From positions 359,956 through 423,955 of the forward strand of contig JANQOU010000002.1 in NCBI GenBank assembly GCA_028285585.1: 64,000 nt of DNA, written 5' to 3'. Positions 36,293 through 45,573 of this stretch are shown one piece after another (the stretch's first letter is position 1; each line of letters begins with the position of its first letter). Position numbers and translations under genes: made by a program. The notes under the pieces were generated by a model that was not told where the DNA came from, did not search any database, and worked only from the letters and a program-made list of their open reading frames with translations. The stretch is from Acidimicrobiia bacterium (lineage in GTDB: Bacteria > Actinomycetota > Acidimicrobiia > Spongiisociales > ZC4RG35).

Positions 36293-38783
36293 AGGCGTAC
36301 ACCCCGACACCGACAAGGGCGACGGCCCCGGCCAGGGTCAGCACCCACCCACCGGTCTCTGCCCACGTGTCGGCGAAGCGAATCTCGACGTTCTCCTCCG
36401 TCGGCACGACAACCATCAGCGAGGGCGCAGCGCGCCAAGGCCCCTCGGCACCGGTCGCCTCCCAATTCGGGAAATAGGAAACCTTCACGACGTGCGGGAC
36501 TCCGACAGCCTGGGTCCTGAACGAGATCCGGTGATCTTCCAGCACGATGTTGGTTACCGCGCCGGCTCTTTGGCGGAGATCGATGTCCGGTCGCTGGGCG
36601 AGGGTCTCGATCCTCGGCCATTCGTCGGGCCCGTCGGCAACCACCCAGCGGTGCATGTTGTCGACGTCCTCGTACCAGTCGAGAGCGAAGTCATGGAACG
36701 ACGGCAGCGGCTCTCCGTCGGCACCGACAACAGTCTCCGAGCCGATCAGCGCACTGAACAACCCTCGCTCCGGGACGTCGTAGACCGCCGGGAGATGGGT
36801 AGCCACTTCAACGAGCTGGGTCTCAGGCAGGCGGTAGATGTGGAATGGCTCGGTCACTGTGATCTTCTCGAACCCCTCGATGCGATCTGCCTTCTCGGCC
36901 GCCTCGGGGGTGAAGCTGACGTAGTAGTCCACTCCGTAGACATCCATGTGCTTGAGCCCGCGCTCCATGTCGAAGGAGTGGTATCTGAGGCCGGGCACGG
37001 GGTTCGACGACCTGAACGACATCTCGGAGTGGTTGATGAAGTGGAAGGGTGTCGTGAGAGACGACTCGAAGTAGAGACCCTCCATCGACTTGTGGGACCC
37101 CTCGGTCCAGTATGGGATCAGCATCGGCGACATAGGCGTCCCGTACTTGTTGAGGTCGCCGTTGTTCTCCCACATCACTCGCCCGTCGGGGAGCTTGTCC
37201 AATTCGGCCATGAGAGCCTGGTACTCGTGGAAGGAGTCTTTGCCCTCGTAGCCCTGGTAGTTCCACCGAGCCCACCCGTCGATGAAGGTGACCCCGGCTG
37301 TTGCCCCGAACACGGCCAAGCCGACTGCGGTGGCCACCAGCAGGTCCCTCGTGCCGACTGACGCCGGCGAACCGGAGCTGAGAATCAACAAGAACCCGGC
37401 GGCAGCCACCCCGAACAGGATCACCCATGCGGGCAATGCCGAAGGGTCGATCCCGCGATCGGCGGCGACGTAGCCGGTGACGATGAGAACGAGAGCTGCC
37501 ACTCCCGTGAACTGGGCAGCCTTCTTGGGCTCGCTGAGGCCTTCGGCGACAAACGTGATCAAGGTCACGCCGGTGCCGAGCACCGCCATGATCGGCCAGG
37601 TGTAGCTGGGAAAGTCGTTGGACTGCGCCACGAGACCGGTCCCCAGGGCGGCTGCGAGAAGGATCAGCGCTCGACGCCAGTCGGCCGATACTCGACTGGG
37701 TAGACGCCTGGACAACCAGACGACGGCAGCCCCGAGCCCCACCGCGGCAAAGAAGGCAACGCCGAAGTACCAGTACGGGAGGAGACGGCCGTTCCACAGC
37801 TTCCACCGCTCACCGTCGAACAACTCGGGTAGCAGCTCAGGGAGGATGTTCGGCAACGGGAAGTAGACGACCGGGAGCAAGGTGGCGGCGATGATCGGCG
37901 CGGCCCTCGATGTCTTCCGAAGAGCCCAGATCGCCGCTGGGACGGCAACCGGCAACAGCAGCCACACTTCAACGGGGAAGATCTCCTCCCAACGGCTCAA
38001 TGGTGTCCACGCCATGTCCGATGTGAGGCCGATGCGGGCCAACAGCGGCAGCGCCCAAAAGGCGGCGATGGCGAACCCCCACGCCCACACGGCAAGCGTC
38101 CGCCAGAGACTCTTCTTCCACGCAAGCACGAACAGCGAGGCAAAGATGATGACGATGGTGGTCAGCACGTGTGACAGTGCGGTCACGGCCAAGACGAGTG
38201 CGGCCCACTTCAAGTAGCGGCGATCGTCTCGAACCGCCTTGATCAGAAGACCGAGATAGATCAGGGACAGAGCAAAGGACCACGAGTACGAGAACTCGCC
38301 GGCAAGAGTCGAGGCGACGTTCCCGCCGTAGATCGTGAAGCTCTCGTAGAAGACGAAGATCGCCCCGGCCCCGGACGCCACCAGCGAGACGTGACGACTC
38401 AGAGTCATCGCCCGGGCGTGGAAGTAGACCGCCAGCGGCATCGCGACCAGGCCCATCACCGTTACCAGCTTGAAAGCCACCCCATAGGGCAGGAAGAGAT
38501 CCAAGGCCACGATGGTCAGCGTTGGGAGGGGGAAGTAGAAGTAGAAAGCAGGGAAACCTGCGAACCAGTCGTTGGACCAGCCGATAACCCGGCCCTCCGG
38601 CAACAGGTTGTCTCGCATGTACGCGGGCCCGAACACATGTGCTCCCATGTCACCGCCTGTGGGGGTGTTTGCCGTGAGAATCAGCCAGGGGCTCAGCGAA
38701 ACGAAGATCACGAGAGCCGATCCCGCGATGAACAGGACCGGAAGCACAGGAATGCGCTTGATTGCCCCCTTGAGGGTGTTCAC
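36246..38783 (-). CDS. Large multi-pass membrane protein (PTPS-related / GT-C-like)
   Basis: 845 residues from GTG 38783, which overlaps the zinc-ribbon stop as GTGA. The N-terminal two thirds (to about residue 530) hold a dozen or more hydrophobic helices. The first external loop reads TGGDMGAHVFGP with YMRDNLLPEGRVIGWSNDWFAGFP, as in membrane proteins annotated '6-pyruvoyl-tetrahydropterin synthase-related' and in GT-C glycosyltransferases. A large extracytoplasmic C-terminal domain (WARWNYQGYEGKDSFHEY... PYWTEGSHKSMEGLYFESS) is followed by a final TM helix and basic tail. A polyprenyl-P-sugar-using transferase is a reasonable guess; the substrate is unknown. Confidence 0.8.
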   Translation of the reverse strand: MNTLKGAIKRIPVLPVLFIAGSALVIFVSLSPWLILTANTPTGGDMGAHVFGPAYMRDNLLPEGRVIGWSNDWFAGFPAFYFYFPLPTLTIVALDLFLPYGVAFKLVTVMGLVAMPLAVYFHARAMTLSRHVSLVASGAGAIFVFYESFTIYGGNVASTLAGEFSYSWSFALSLIYLGLLIKAVRDDRRYLKWAALVLAVTALSHVLTTIVIIFASLFVLAWKKSLWRTLAVWAWGFAIAAFWALPLLARIGLTSDMAWTPLSRWEEIFPVEVWLLLPVAVPAAIWALRKTSRAAPIIAATLLPVVYFPLPNILPELLPELFDGERWKLWNGRLLPYWYFGVAFFAAVGLGAAVVWLSRRLPSRVSADWRRALILLAAALGTGLVAQSNDFPSYTWPIMAVLGTGVTLITFVAEGLSEPKKAAQFTGVAALVLIVTGYVAADRGIDPSALPAWVILFGVAAAGFLLILSSGSPASVGTRDLLVATAVGLAVFGATAGVTFIDGWARWNYQGYEGKDSFHEYQALMAELDKLPDGRVMWENNGDLNKYGTPMSPMLIPYWTEGSHKSMEGLYFESSLTTPFHFINHSEMSFRSSNPVPGLRYHSFDMERGLKHMDVYGVDYYVSFTPEAAEKADRIEGFEKITVTEPFHIYRLPETQLVEVATHLPAVYDVPERGLFSALIGSETVVGADGEPLPSFHDFALDWYEDVDNMHRWVVADGPDEWPRIETLAQRPDIDLRQRAGAVTNIVLEDHRISFRTQAVGVPHVVKVSYFPNWEATGAEGPWRAAPSLMVVVPTEENVEIRFADTWAETGGWVLTLAGAVALVGVGVYAFRRRGGVPAESAEHA

Positions 38784-38956
38784 GCCTTGGAGCGGCGGAC
38801 TATCTCCAGCACCTGAGAGATGTCGATTACCTCTCCTTCGCGATTCCACCACTTCTCCTCGCAATTGTGGCAGGCGAAGAAGCGCACCTCGGTGCCGTCG
38901 GGAAGCACGTGCTCGATTTCGAGAACGTCTGTTTGTTCGCAGCGGGGACAGTCCAT
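38780..38956 (-). CDS. Small zinc-ribbon protein
   Basis: A 58-residue frame, ATG 38956 to TGA 38780, begins MDCPRCEQTDVLEIEHVLPD and continues with FFACHNCEEKWW. Two CxxC pairs (Cys3/Cys6, and CHNC) form a likely zinc ribbon, and the tail DISQVLEIVRRSKA is helical. Its stop overlaps the GTG of the large membrane protein (GTGA), supporting both frames as one coupled pair. No function is known; it might regulate or stabilise the membrane partner. Confidence 0.8.
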   Translation of the reverse strand: MDCPRCEQTDVLEIEHVLPDGTEVRFFACHNCEEKWWNREGEVIDISQVLEIVRRSKA

Positions 38957-39000
38957 GGTTATGAGCTCGACGAGACGGTCATGCTAAGTGGCGCCGGGGG

Positions 39001-39279
39001 CTACGACAACGAATCCTCGTCGAGCAGACGTCCCACGTATCGACTGCGACGCCGTCCGTTCTCGGTCCAGTATGCGTACCAATAGGGCCCGTGCGGGCAG
39101 CGAGTGCAGCCCTGTTTCCCGCAACGAACCATCTGCTGTCGCATGCTGACTCGAGGCTCGTGGCTGCCTTCGAGCGCTCCCGATCTCTCTAGCTGCGCTC
39201 TGGTGAGGATTTGGAGACGCCGCAGATCGTGCTCATCGAGCTCCTTGACCGCGTCCAGGATGTCGCGGTCGATCGCCAT
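39001..39279 (-). CDS. Small Cys-rich protein (DUF6788-like)
   Basis: 92 residues. The C-terminal half is distinctive: RCGKQGCTRCPHGPYWYAYW with GRRRSRYVG. The same pattern of CGK-C-C, HGPYWY-YW, GR-RS-YVG is seen in small proteins classed around DUF6788, often in mobile or accessory DNA. The N-terminal half is a charged helix. It starts at ATG 39279, overlapping the DUF3499 stop by 1 bp. Function unknown. Confidence 0.75.
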   Translation of the reverse strand: MAIDRDILDAVKELDEHDLRRLQILTRAQLERSGALEGSHEPRVSMRQQMVRCGKQGCTRCPHGPYWYAYWTENGRRRSRYVGRLLDEDSLS

Positions 39280-39500
39280 CAGGCGACATGGACCGGCGCG
39301 AACAGTCGAGTGACCGTGCGCCGGTCGGTGAGGGTCCAGCCATGAGGTGGTGTCATCCGATCGGCATGATCGGCGCAGAGCGGGTACCCATAGGGCTCAA
39401 CGGACTCAGATAGGTCGTCGAGCCAGACAGCGCTGTCGGAGTAGGCGAAGGTCATCATCGAGGCCGCGGGTGAGCCGCAGCGCGCACAGCTAACTGTCAT
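39279..39500 (-). CDS. DUF3499-family protein
   Basis: 73 residues from ATG 39500. MTVSCARCGSPAASMMTFAYSDS with CADHADRMTPPHGW matches the actinobacteria-specific DUF3499 family (mycobacterial Rv3258c), which sits next to manB there as well. The conserved Cys pair and a CADH motif suggest metal binding. An alternative TTG start at 39536 would overlap the thioredoxin-like stop by TTGA; I prefer the ATG because the family N-terminus starts there. Role unknown. Confidence 0.85.
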   Translation of the reverse strand: MTVSCARCGSPAASMMTFAYSDSAVWLDDLSESVEPYGYPLCADHADRMTPPHGWTLTDRRTVTRLFAPVHVA

Positions 39501-39532
39501 CGCAGGCACGCTAGAAGTCGTCAAAACGGCAA

Positions 39533-39895
39533 TCAAGGACCGAGCCGCGACAGAGCCTCATCCGGGTTCCCGGGGAAGATGGTGCCCGAGCCATCCACAG
39601 CGACCACGAGAGTTGTCGGCACAGCCGCAACGCCCAGGTCGTGGAAGATGCCAGGGCTTTCCTCCCAACTCATTTCGAGGAACCCGCTGGAGCCCAAGAC
39701 CTCACGCAACCGCTCGCGGACAGCCTTGCAGTCCGGGCAAGCCGTGGAGCTAAACAAGTAGACGCCTTCCTGGAGGCCTGTGACCGGGATGGAACGTGGC
39801 GATCCGGAAGAGCGAGCACGGATCACCAGGGTCGACAGATAGGCGATCACCAAAGCTCCCGCAATCAGCCCAATCCGGGCCCAGACCTCATCCAT
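39533..39895 (-). CDS. Membrane-anchored thioredoxin-like protein
   Basis: 120 residues from ATG 39895. One N-terminal TM helix (about 6-25) is followed by a compact thioredoxin fold with CPDC (in YLFSSTACPDCKAVRERL) and cis-Pro region AAVPTTLVV. This is a membrane-tethered, probably external thiol-disulfide protein. Its start overlaps the DUF5719 gene by 8 bp, so it is coupled to it. The substrate is unknown. Confidence 0.85.
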   Translation of the reverse strand: MDEVWARIGLIAGALVIAYLSTLVIRARSSGSPRSIPVTGLQEGVYLFSSTACPDCKAVRERLREVLGSSGFLEMSWEESPGIFHDLGVAAVPTTLVVAVDGSGTIFPGNPDEALSRLGP

Positions 39896-41168
39896 CGAAG
39901 ATGGGGATGCCCATTGCAGCACTGGAGGACTGCGGTCGCTTGGCGGTCCAGAGCACGACTGTCTCCCCGACTGACTCGACCAGGTACCCGGTGCCATCGG
40001 CCAGCGCCAACTCTGTCACGGTGTCAGGGTCGACCGTCAACCGCAGCTCTTGGGCGCCTTCTCGAAGCGGGCGCACGACAACGGCTCCGCTGTCGATCGC
40101 GGTGTTGAGGATCACCAAAGTCGCCGTGCCGTCCTCCGGCCGCGCCGCGTTGGGCAAGAACCAGCGATTGGCGGCCACCTGACTGGCAGTCGTCACACTC
40201 AGACCTTCCTCGGACTCCTGCCACATCGTGGCGACCAGCGGTCCCGTGGCCACCACCCGGACGGCTGTCTCCCGGGCGGTCAGGCTCGTTACGTCGACCA
40301 CGGCCTGGCCGCGAGGTGCGAGCACACCAGTGAGAAGCCCCTCCTCGAGCCCGTCAGGGCCGTAGAAGTCGATCTGATACTCGACCTCGGCGTTATTCGG
40401 GGTGGCGATGACCAAGTTCCTCTGGCCAGAGCCTGCGGGAATCGGCAGAAGCCATTCCTGAGCGGGAGATGTCGCCCGCCAAACGGCCGAATCACCAGAT
40501 GCTCCCTGGCGGCCTACGGTCATGACCCTCCCGTCCACAGTCTCGACCAGGACCGAGATCTGCTCGCGTCCCGGGATCAGGTCGGTGAAGTCGAGAATCC
40601 TCGACGACCTGGGAGGAACCAACACGGAGTCGAATCGCTCATTGGACTCGAGGCCCGCCTCTGACTGCACGGTCAACTCCACGAGGGCCGAGCCGGCGTA
40701 CGGATTCATGAGGTGCAACTCGAAAGTGTCTCCCGACGCAGTCGTGGCACCTGTCAGGAAGGTGGTGGCATCGGGCAGAGACGCACAAGCCTCCGCGGAG
40801 GTTGTCTCGGCCCCGGACACGAAGACACCGGCCGCCGACGACGCAATCGGCATCTCCACGAGGCCGGCCACGGTCCCGACCGCGGCAACGTCGACGACCG
40901 GGATCGTCACGGCACCATTGGTCCCTGTGCGATGACCGATGCTGCCGGCGGTCTCCCCTCCGGCAAAAACCGTGAGCGACAACGGTCCGTCGATGGTCGA
41001 CAGCACGGACAGTCCGGTGGTCCGGCCACTGCCCTCCTCGATGGCACAAACCGCTACAGGAGGCTCCTGCCTGCCGGGTGACGCACCAGGCTCGATCTGA
41101 GCGAGCGGCGGCATCGCGACTGCTCCAGCAGTGAGCAGGACAACCAAGAGAATCCCGACGAATCTCAT
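39888..41168 (-). CDS. DUF5719-family exported protein
   Basis: 426 residues with an N-terminal signal peptide (cleavage near AVAMPPLAQ). The mature part is all-beta with repeated motifs such as LHLMNPYAGSALVELTV and LVILNTAIDSGAVVV, as in DUF5719, an actinobacteria-enriched family of unknown function. It is coupled to the upstream glycosyltransferase (4-bp ATGA overlap) and to the thioredoxin-like gene (8 bp), so the three are expressed together and may act at the outer membrane face. Confidence 0.85.
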   Translation of the reverse strand: MRFVGILLVVLLTAGAVAMPPLAQIEPGASPGRQEPPVAVCAIEEGSGRTTGLSVLSTIDGPLSLTVFAGGETAGSIGHRTGTNGAVTIPVVDVAAVGTVAGLVEMPIASSAAGVFVSGAETTSAEACASLPDATTFLTGATTASGDTFELHLMNPYAGSALVELTVQSEAGLESNERFDSVLVPPRSSRILDFTDLIPGREQISVLVETVDGRVMTVGRQGASGDSAVWRATSPAQEWLLPIPAGSGQRNLVIATPNNAEVEYQIDFYGPDGLEEGLLTGVLAPRGQAVVDVTSLTARETAVRVVATGPLVATMWQESEEGLSVTTASQVAANRWFLPNAARPEDGTATLVILNTAIDSGAVVVRPLREGAQELRLTVDPDTVTELALADGTGYLVESVGETVVLWTAKRPQSSSAAMGIPIFDG

Positions 41169-43924
41169 GCCCTTCTCCCGACGACGACCAGCCCAAAGCC
41201 TGTGATCAGAAGAACGAGCGCGGCGAACGCAAGAGCTCGATTGACACTCTCCCCGGCGAACAGAGCTTCGCCGTCAGCAGCGCTCACGCTCGTCCACCAC
41301 TCGATGGCACCGGCTTCGGGCTGCCAGCCGGAAGAGTGGTTGATGGCCAAAGCGACCCTGCCCGAACCGGCCTCTCCAACGAACCCAGCCCCCTGACGGT
41401 GCCAACCGTTGTCAACGCCGTCCGTCGCAAGAGCCGCTCCCCCAGGGTTCTCGTAGACGCGTGACGATGGGTCCAACGGCGTTGGCACCAGGTCTATCTG
41501 CGCGAGCAAAACGTCGTCGAGCCTGAAACGAGGTCCCTCGAGCAGGACCCAGTCGATTGCAAACGGGGCCAGCAGGTCTCCGGGCCGCAACTCGGCACCG
41601 GTTGAGATATCAGATAGCGCCTGGTCGAGTGCGCGGTCGCCGGGAAGAGGCTCGGGAAGCCATGCCTGATCGCTCGTCACCGATGCGCCGTCCACGACTC
41701 GATACCAGAACCCGGGGCCGGGTCGGGCCTCCCCCGGGATGTCGGCACGATCGGTGGACGCGAGAAGAATCCGTCCAGGCCCTTCCGGCCCAGCGAGCGT
41801 GGTTGCGAAAGCAAGCCTGTCATTGATGTCACCGTCGCGCAGACCGAGGCGCCCGTCCGCAATGACAGCGACGGACAAGACCACGATCACAGTGCCGGCA
41901 ATGCTCGCCAGCAGGCAACCCGGGGAGACTGATATGCGATCGAGAGCCGCTGCAACGACGAGTGCCGCTCCCAACGAGGCAGCGATCAGAAGTGCCTCCT
42001 CCACTCCGGGCCCTCCATAAGGCAGGGCAACGAGGATTGGCGCACCCAACGCCATCACCACCCCGAGCAGAGCGACCCGCCTCACCAACCCGTCGAAGAA
42101 GACGATCGGTAAAGCGGCCAACCCGACCACGACCGGCCAGATCAGCTCGACGCTCAGACCGAGACGACGTGTTTCGTCGGTCAACCAGCCCGGGTCGCCA
42201 AGCAAGAAGGGCAAGGCCACGACCACAGCCGGCAGCGTCGCCAGCAGGCCGACAGCGCTGATCCGGCGGCCACCCAGGCCGACCCAGGTAATCGCTGCCA
42301 CCAGTGGAACACCAAGTGCGAGAGGCGAGAATGCAGCCAAGGGGAGAGCCAGAACAACGGCCCAGCCTGCTTTCGAGGCCCAGCTCCGACGAGCCACCCC
42401 CTGCTCCAGAACCGACCGAACCACCCAAGGCAGCAGCGAAGCGGCTGCCAGCGCAAGCCACGAGCCTCGGCTTGTCAGCACAGAGACCCCCGGTCCGGCG
42501 ATCAGCACCAACCCTGCGAGGTATCGGCCGGGACCGCGGAGCCCGAGCAGGCCGGCCAGCCGGCCCATGCCAATGATCGCCACAAAACCGAATGCGAGGG
42601 TCATCAGTGTCCTGGCGGCACCCTCTGCACCAAGAAGAAGCCAGGAGATGAGACCGGTGACTCCCACGGAAGGGTGAACGGTGGCGGGCGACCCGAGCCC
42701 CGACTGATTCCACCCGGCGAGCCATCGGTCGAGAGCGACGTTCGGCGCCTCGAAGATGAAGCTGAAACCGGCATCGGGCACGCCGCTGAAAACGATCGTC
42801 CGGACGGCAAAGAGGGTTATGGCACCGGCAACGGCGGCTCCCCATATCCCTGGTGAGGCCCACAGGCGACGAGTTCCCCTGGCCAACGCCTGGTCGTCAT
42901 CAAAGACCGACAGCACACGGCCGGATAGCTCGGATCCCAGCTCACGAAGCCGCAGCGACCCCTTCGCCTGGAAGCGGAACAACTCCTCGTCGCGGGCGGA
43001 TCGGACGTTGCGGAAACGAAGCCGTTGACCGACCGTCGACGGAAGATGGATCAGGTTCCAAGCCCAGCTGACCAGATGACGCGCTGCCGGCCGCCACCGT
43101 CCGAGGAGCAAGCTGCCGATGGAGTCCAGCAGGCCGACGACGATCTCATAGGGCACCATCCAGAGAAGTGTCAGCAGGCTGTAGGCCGTCAGCATCGCCC
43201 GAAGACGACCTGCCTGCTCGCGCCAGCCTTGCCCCTTCTCGCATCGACCCTGGTGATAGACCTCTGAAGAAGGGACACTCACCACTCGTCCGCCGGCGAG
43301 CCTTGTCCGTTGCGAGAAGTCGAGGCCGGCAGCGACAGGAGGAAGAAGCGGGTCAAGGCCCTTCAGGCCCTGAGCCAGGTCACGTCGAACGAGCATCGAG
43401 GCGGACCTGACGAAGGCCACCTCACGAACCACGTCGTATTGCTGGAGGTCGATCTCGCCCCGGTCAAGACCCGAATAAGGCTCACCAAACACGTCGGTAG
43501 CGCTGCCGACCGACTCCAACTCATCGTGGCTGCCGGCAACCAGCAGCTTGGAGCCGCCCAAAGCAGCGTTGTTGCGCTCCACCTCCGACACCAATGCTCT
43601 CAGTGCGTCGGGTCGGGGACGTGCGTCGGAGTGGAGGATCCAGAAGTAGTCCACGCCGCTGCCGTGCTCGGCCATGGCCTCCTCCATGGTGGCGGCCACC
43701 CCGTCAGCGTCATGAAGATCGAGCTCGATGTTGTCTGTCGGGCCCACGATGATGACCTTGGGTGACGGCTCGTAGACTTGACGGCTCAGGACCGCCAGCG
43801 CCGCTTGAAGATCAGCACCCGCCACCAGATCGAGGAGGATCGCGATGGTGGGCGCGGGCGTTTCGTCGGCTTTGGGAATGGATTCCGCCGCTGTTGGCGT
43901 TGAGACGTCGGTCATGCGGGATGC
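41165..43924 (-). CDS. Membrane-bound glycosyltransferase, GT2 domain plus multi-TM region
   Basis: About 919 residues. A cytoplasmic GT2 domain (about 20-230) has a central HSDARP (DxD-like) and DFSQRTRLAGGRV. About a dozen TM helices and an extracytoplasmic C-terminal domain follow, as in actinobacterial GT2-membrane fusions next to DUF5719. The start is uncertain: ATG 43924, ATG 43915 and GTG 43945 are in frame without a clear SD. The long hydrophobic region suggests that it both makes and moves a lipid-linked sugar. It is divergent from cofD. Confidence 0.85.
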   Translation of the reverse strand, partial: ASRMTDVSTPTAAESIPKADETPAPTIAILLDLVAGADLQAALAVLSRQVYEPSPKVIIVGPTDNIELDLHDADGVAATMEEAMAEHGSGVDYFWILHSDARPRPDALRALVSEVERNNAALGGSKLLVAGSHDELESVGSATDVFGEPYSGLDRGEIDLQQYDVVREVAFVRSASMLVRRDLAQGLKGLDPLLPPVAAGLDFSQRTRLAGGRVVSVPSSEVYHQGRCEKGQGWREQAGRLRAMLTAYSLLTLLWMVPYEIVVGLLDSIGSLLLGRWRPAARHLVSWAWNLIHLPSTVGQRLRFRNVRSARDEELFRFQAKGSLRLRELGSELSGRVLSVFDDDQALARGTRRLWASPGIWGAAVAGAITLFAVRTIVFSGVPDAGFSFIFEAPNVALDRWLAGWNQSGLGSPATVHPSVGVTGLISWLLLGAEGAARTLMTLAFGFVAIIGMGRLAGLLGLRGPGRYLAGLVLIAGPGVSVLTSRGSWLALAAASLLPWVVRSVLEQGVARRSWASKAGWAVVLALPLAAFSPLALGVPLVAAITWVGLGGRRISAVGLLATLPAVVVALPFLLGDPGWLTDETRRLGLSVELIWPVVVGLAALPIVFFDGLVRRVALLGVVMALGAPILVALPYGGPGVEEALLIAASLGAALVVAAALDRISVSPGCLLASIAGTVIVVLSVAVIADGRLGLRDGDINDRLAFATTLAGPEGPGRILLASTDRADIPGEARPGPGFWYRVVDGASVTSDQAWLPEPLPGDRALDQALSDISTGAELRPGDLLAPFAIDWVLLEGPRFRLDDVLLAQIDLVPTPLDPSSRVYENPGGAALATDGVDNGWHRQGAGFVGEAGSGRVALAINHSSGWQPEAGAIEWWTSVSAADGEALFAGESVNRALAFAALVLLITGFGLVVVGRRA

Positions 43925-43969
43925 CATTGTTAACTGTGCCGGCAACTGTGGGCAATATTCGTGAGGAAA

Positions 43970-44878
43970 ATGAGAATCGTTGAACTATCCGGTGGAGTGG
44001 GCGGTGCCCGTCTCGCCGTGGGGCTGGACCGCATCCCTGACGTGGAGTTGACGGTGGTCGTCAACATCGGTGATGACGAGGTGATTCAGGGGTTTCACGT
44101 GTCACCTGACCTGGACACGGTCATCTACACCCTCGCCGGCATTCAGGGCCCGGAAGGTTGGGGACGGGCAGGAGACACGTTCGTTACGAACACCGAGCTG
44201 GCCAGGTTCGGCATCGACAACACGTTCCAGCTCGGCGATCTGGACCTCGCTCTCAACATGACGAGAACACAGCGACTTGGAGCCGGCGAGCCGCTCTCGA
44301 AGATCATGTCAGACATCGCCCGCTCCTTTGGAGTCGAGTCGCACGTTCTGCCGGCCAGTGACGACCGCATTGAGACGCGCCTGCTCAACGACCAGGGCGA
44401 GTGGCTCGGCTTCCAGGAGTACTTCGTGATACGACAGCACCGGGACGTGATCAAGGAGGTCGTCTACGACGGCGACGACAGAGCAACTCCCGCACCAGGC
44501 GTGATGGAGGCCATAGAGCGGGCCGACCAAGTTGTGATCGGGCCCTCGAACCCCCCACTGTCGATATGGCCGGTTCTCGCGATACCGGGAGTCCGCGATG
44601 CGGTCGAATCACACCCTGCGGTCACGGCAATCAGCCCCCTGATAGGAGGGAAGGCGCTGAAAGGGCCGGCGGCAAGCGTCATGGCGTCGCTCGGGCTGCC
44701 GCCGGGCATCGAAGGCGTGCTGGAGGCGTACGAGGGAGTGGTCGACCGTCTCATCGTCGATCACGCCGACCAAGCACACGCAGGACGAGAAGGCGAGGTG
44801 GAAGTGACGGCTGCCGAAACCATGATCAAAGAACCTGAGCGCGCCGAAGCGCTGGCGCGTTTGCTGCTCGGCATATGA
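43970..44878 (+). CDS. cofD: 2-phospho-L-lactate transferase (CofD/FbiA)
   Basis: Joins the lactyl-phospho-guanosine-type donor to 7,8-didemethyl-8-hydroxy-5-deazariboflavin in F420 synthesis. It has 302 residues from ATG 43970. The N-terminal ELSGGVGGARLAVGL, then VNIGDDEVIQGFHVSPDLDT, QEYFVIRQH and IGPSNPPLSIWPVLAI with SPLIGGKALKGPA, are diagnostic. A GAGG lies 3 nt upstream; an in-frame GTG at 43961 is possible. The stop overlaps cofE by 4 bp. In mycobacteria the same pair (fbiA-fbiB) lies near manB. Confidence 0.95.
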   Translation: MRIVELSGGVGGARLAVGLDRIPDVELTVVVNIGDDEVIQGFHVSPDLDTVIYTLAGIQGPEGWGRAGDTFVTNTELARFGIDNTFQLGDLDLALNMTRTQRLGAGEPLSKIMSDIARSFGVESHVLPASDDRIETRLLNDQGEWLGFQEYFVIRQHRDVIKEVVYDGDDRATPAPGVMEAIERADQVVIGPSNPPLSIWPVLAIPGVRDAVESHPAVTAISPLIGGKALKGPAASVMASLGLPPGIEGVLEAYEGVVDRLIVDHADQAHAGREGEVEVTAAETMIKEPERAEALARLLLGI

Positions 44879-45573
44879 CGTTGACGGTGATCCCGATGCT
44901 GGGCATCGGTGAGGTCAACAAGGGAGAAGATGTGGCGAGCGTGCTGTTCCCATCACTCCAAGAGGCGGGGGCAACCGAGGGGGACGTCCTCGTGGTCACT
45001 CACAAGATCGTGTCGAAGGCCGAGGGGGCGGTTCGCGAGATCGTTGGCGACCCCGAGGCTTTCAAGCGAGCTTTGGTCGAGGAGCAGGCTGTCTCGATCG
45101 TGCGCCGGCGCGGCGACCTCATCATCGCGGAGACCAAGCACGGGTTTGTGTGCGCCAACGCCGGGATCGACCGGTCCAACACAGCGGGCGAGACAGTGGT
45201 TTTGCTGCCTGAAGATCCAGATCGCTCGGCACATCGGATTCGCCTGAAGCTGACTCAGATGCTGGACATGGATTTGCCTGTGATCATCTCAGACACCTTC
45301 GGCAGACCTTGGAGACGCGGCCTCACCGACGTTGCCATCGGAGTGTCCGGGCTCACCGCCGTGCTCGACTTGCGCGGGACCAGCGACTGGTCTGGAAAAG
45401 AGCTCGACGTGACCGAGATCGCCGTCGCCGACGAGTTGGCGGCTGCTGCTGACCTCGTGATGGGTAAGGCTGACGGGATCCCAGCCGCCCTCATACGAGG
45501 CTATGGCGGCCCCCGCGGCGACGGAAGAGGGACCGACCTGGTGAGACCGGTCGACGAAGACTTGTTCCGCTAG
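44875..45573 (+). CDS. cofE: F420:glutamate ligase (CofE)
   Basis: Adds glutamates to F420-0. It has 232 residues: MLGIGEVNKGEDVAS, VVTHKIVSKAEG, TKHGFVCANAGIDRSN, ISDTFGRPWRRGLTDVAIGVSG and YGGPRGDGRGTDLVRP are the family blocks. It is the stand-alone CofE domain; the nitroreductase-like C-terminal domain of mycobacterial FbiB is absent, so dehydro-F420 reduction must be elsewhere. Its stop TAG shares the CTAG tetranucleotide with the ugd stop. Confidence 0.95.
   Translation: MTLTVIPMLGIGEVNKGEDVASVLFPSLQEAGATEGDVLVVTHKIVSKAEGAVREIVGDPEAFKRALVEEQAVSIVRRRGDLIIAETKHGFVCANAGIDRSNTAGETVVLLPEDPDRSAHRIRLKLTQMLDMDLPVIISDTFGRPWRRGLTDVAIGVSGLTAVLDLRGTSDWSGKELDVTEIAVADELAAAADLVMGKADGIPAALIRGYGGPRGDGRGTDLVRPVDEDLFR

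Noticed and set aside
36246..38864. A longer start (38864) for the large membrane protein
   Set aside because: The extra 27 residues would overlap the zinc-ribbon gene. GTG 38783 overlaps its stop as GTGA, which is better supported.
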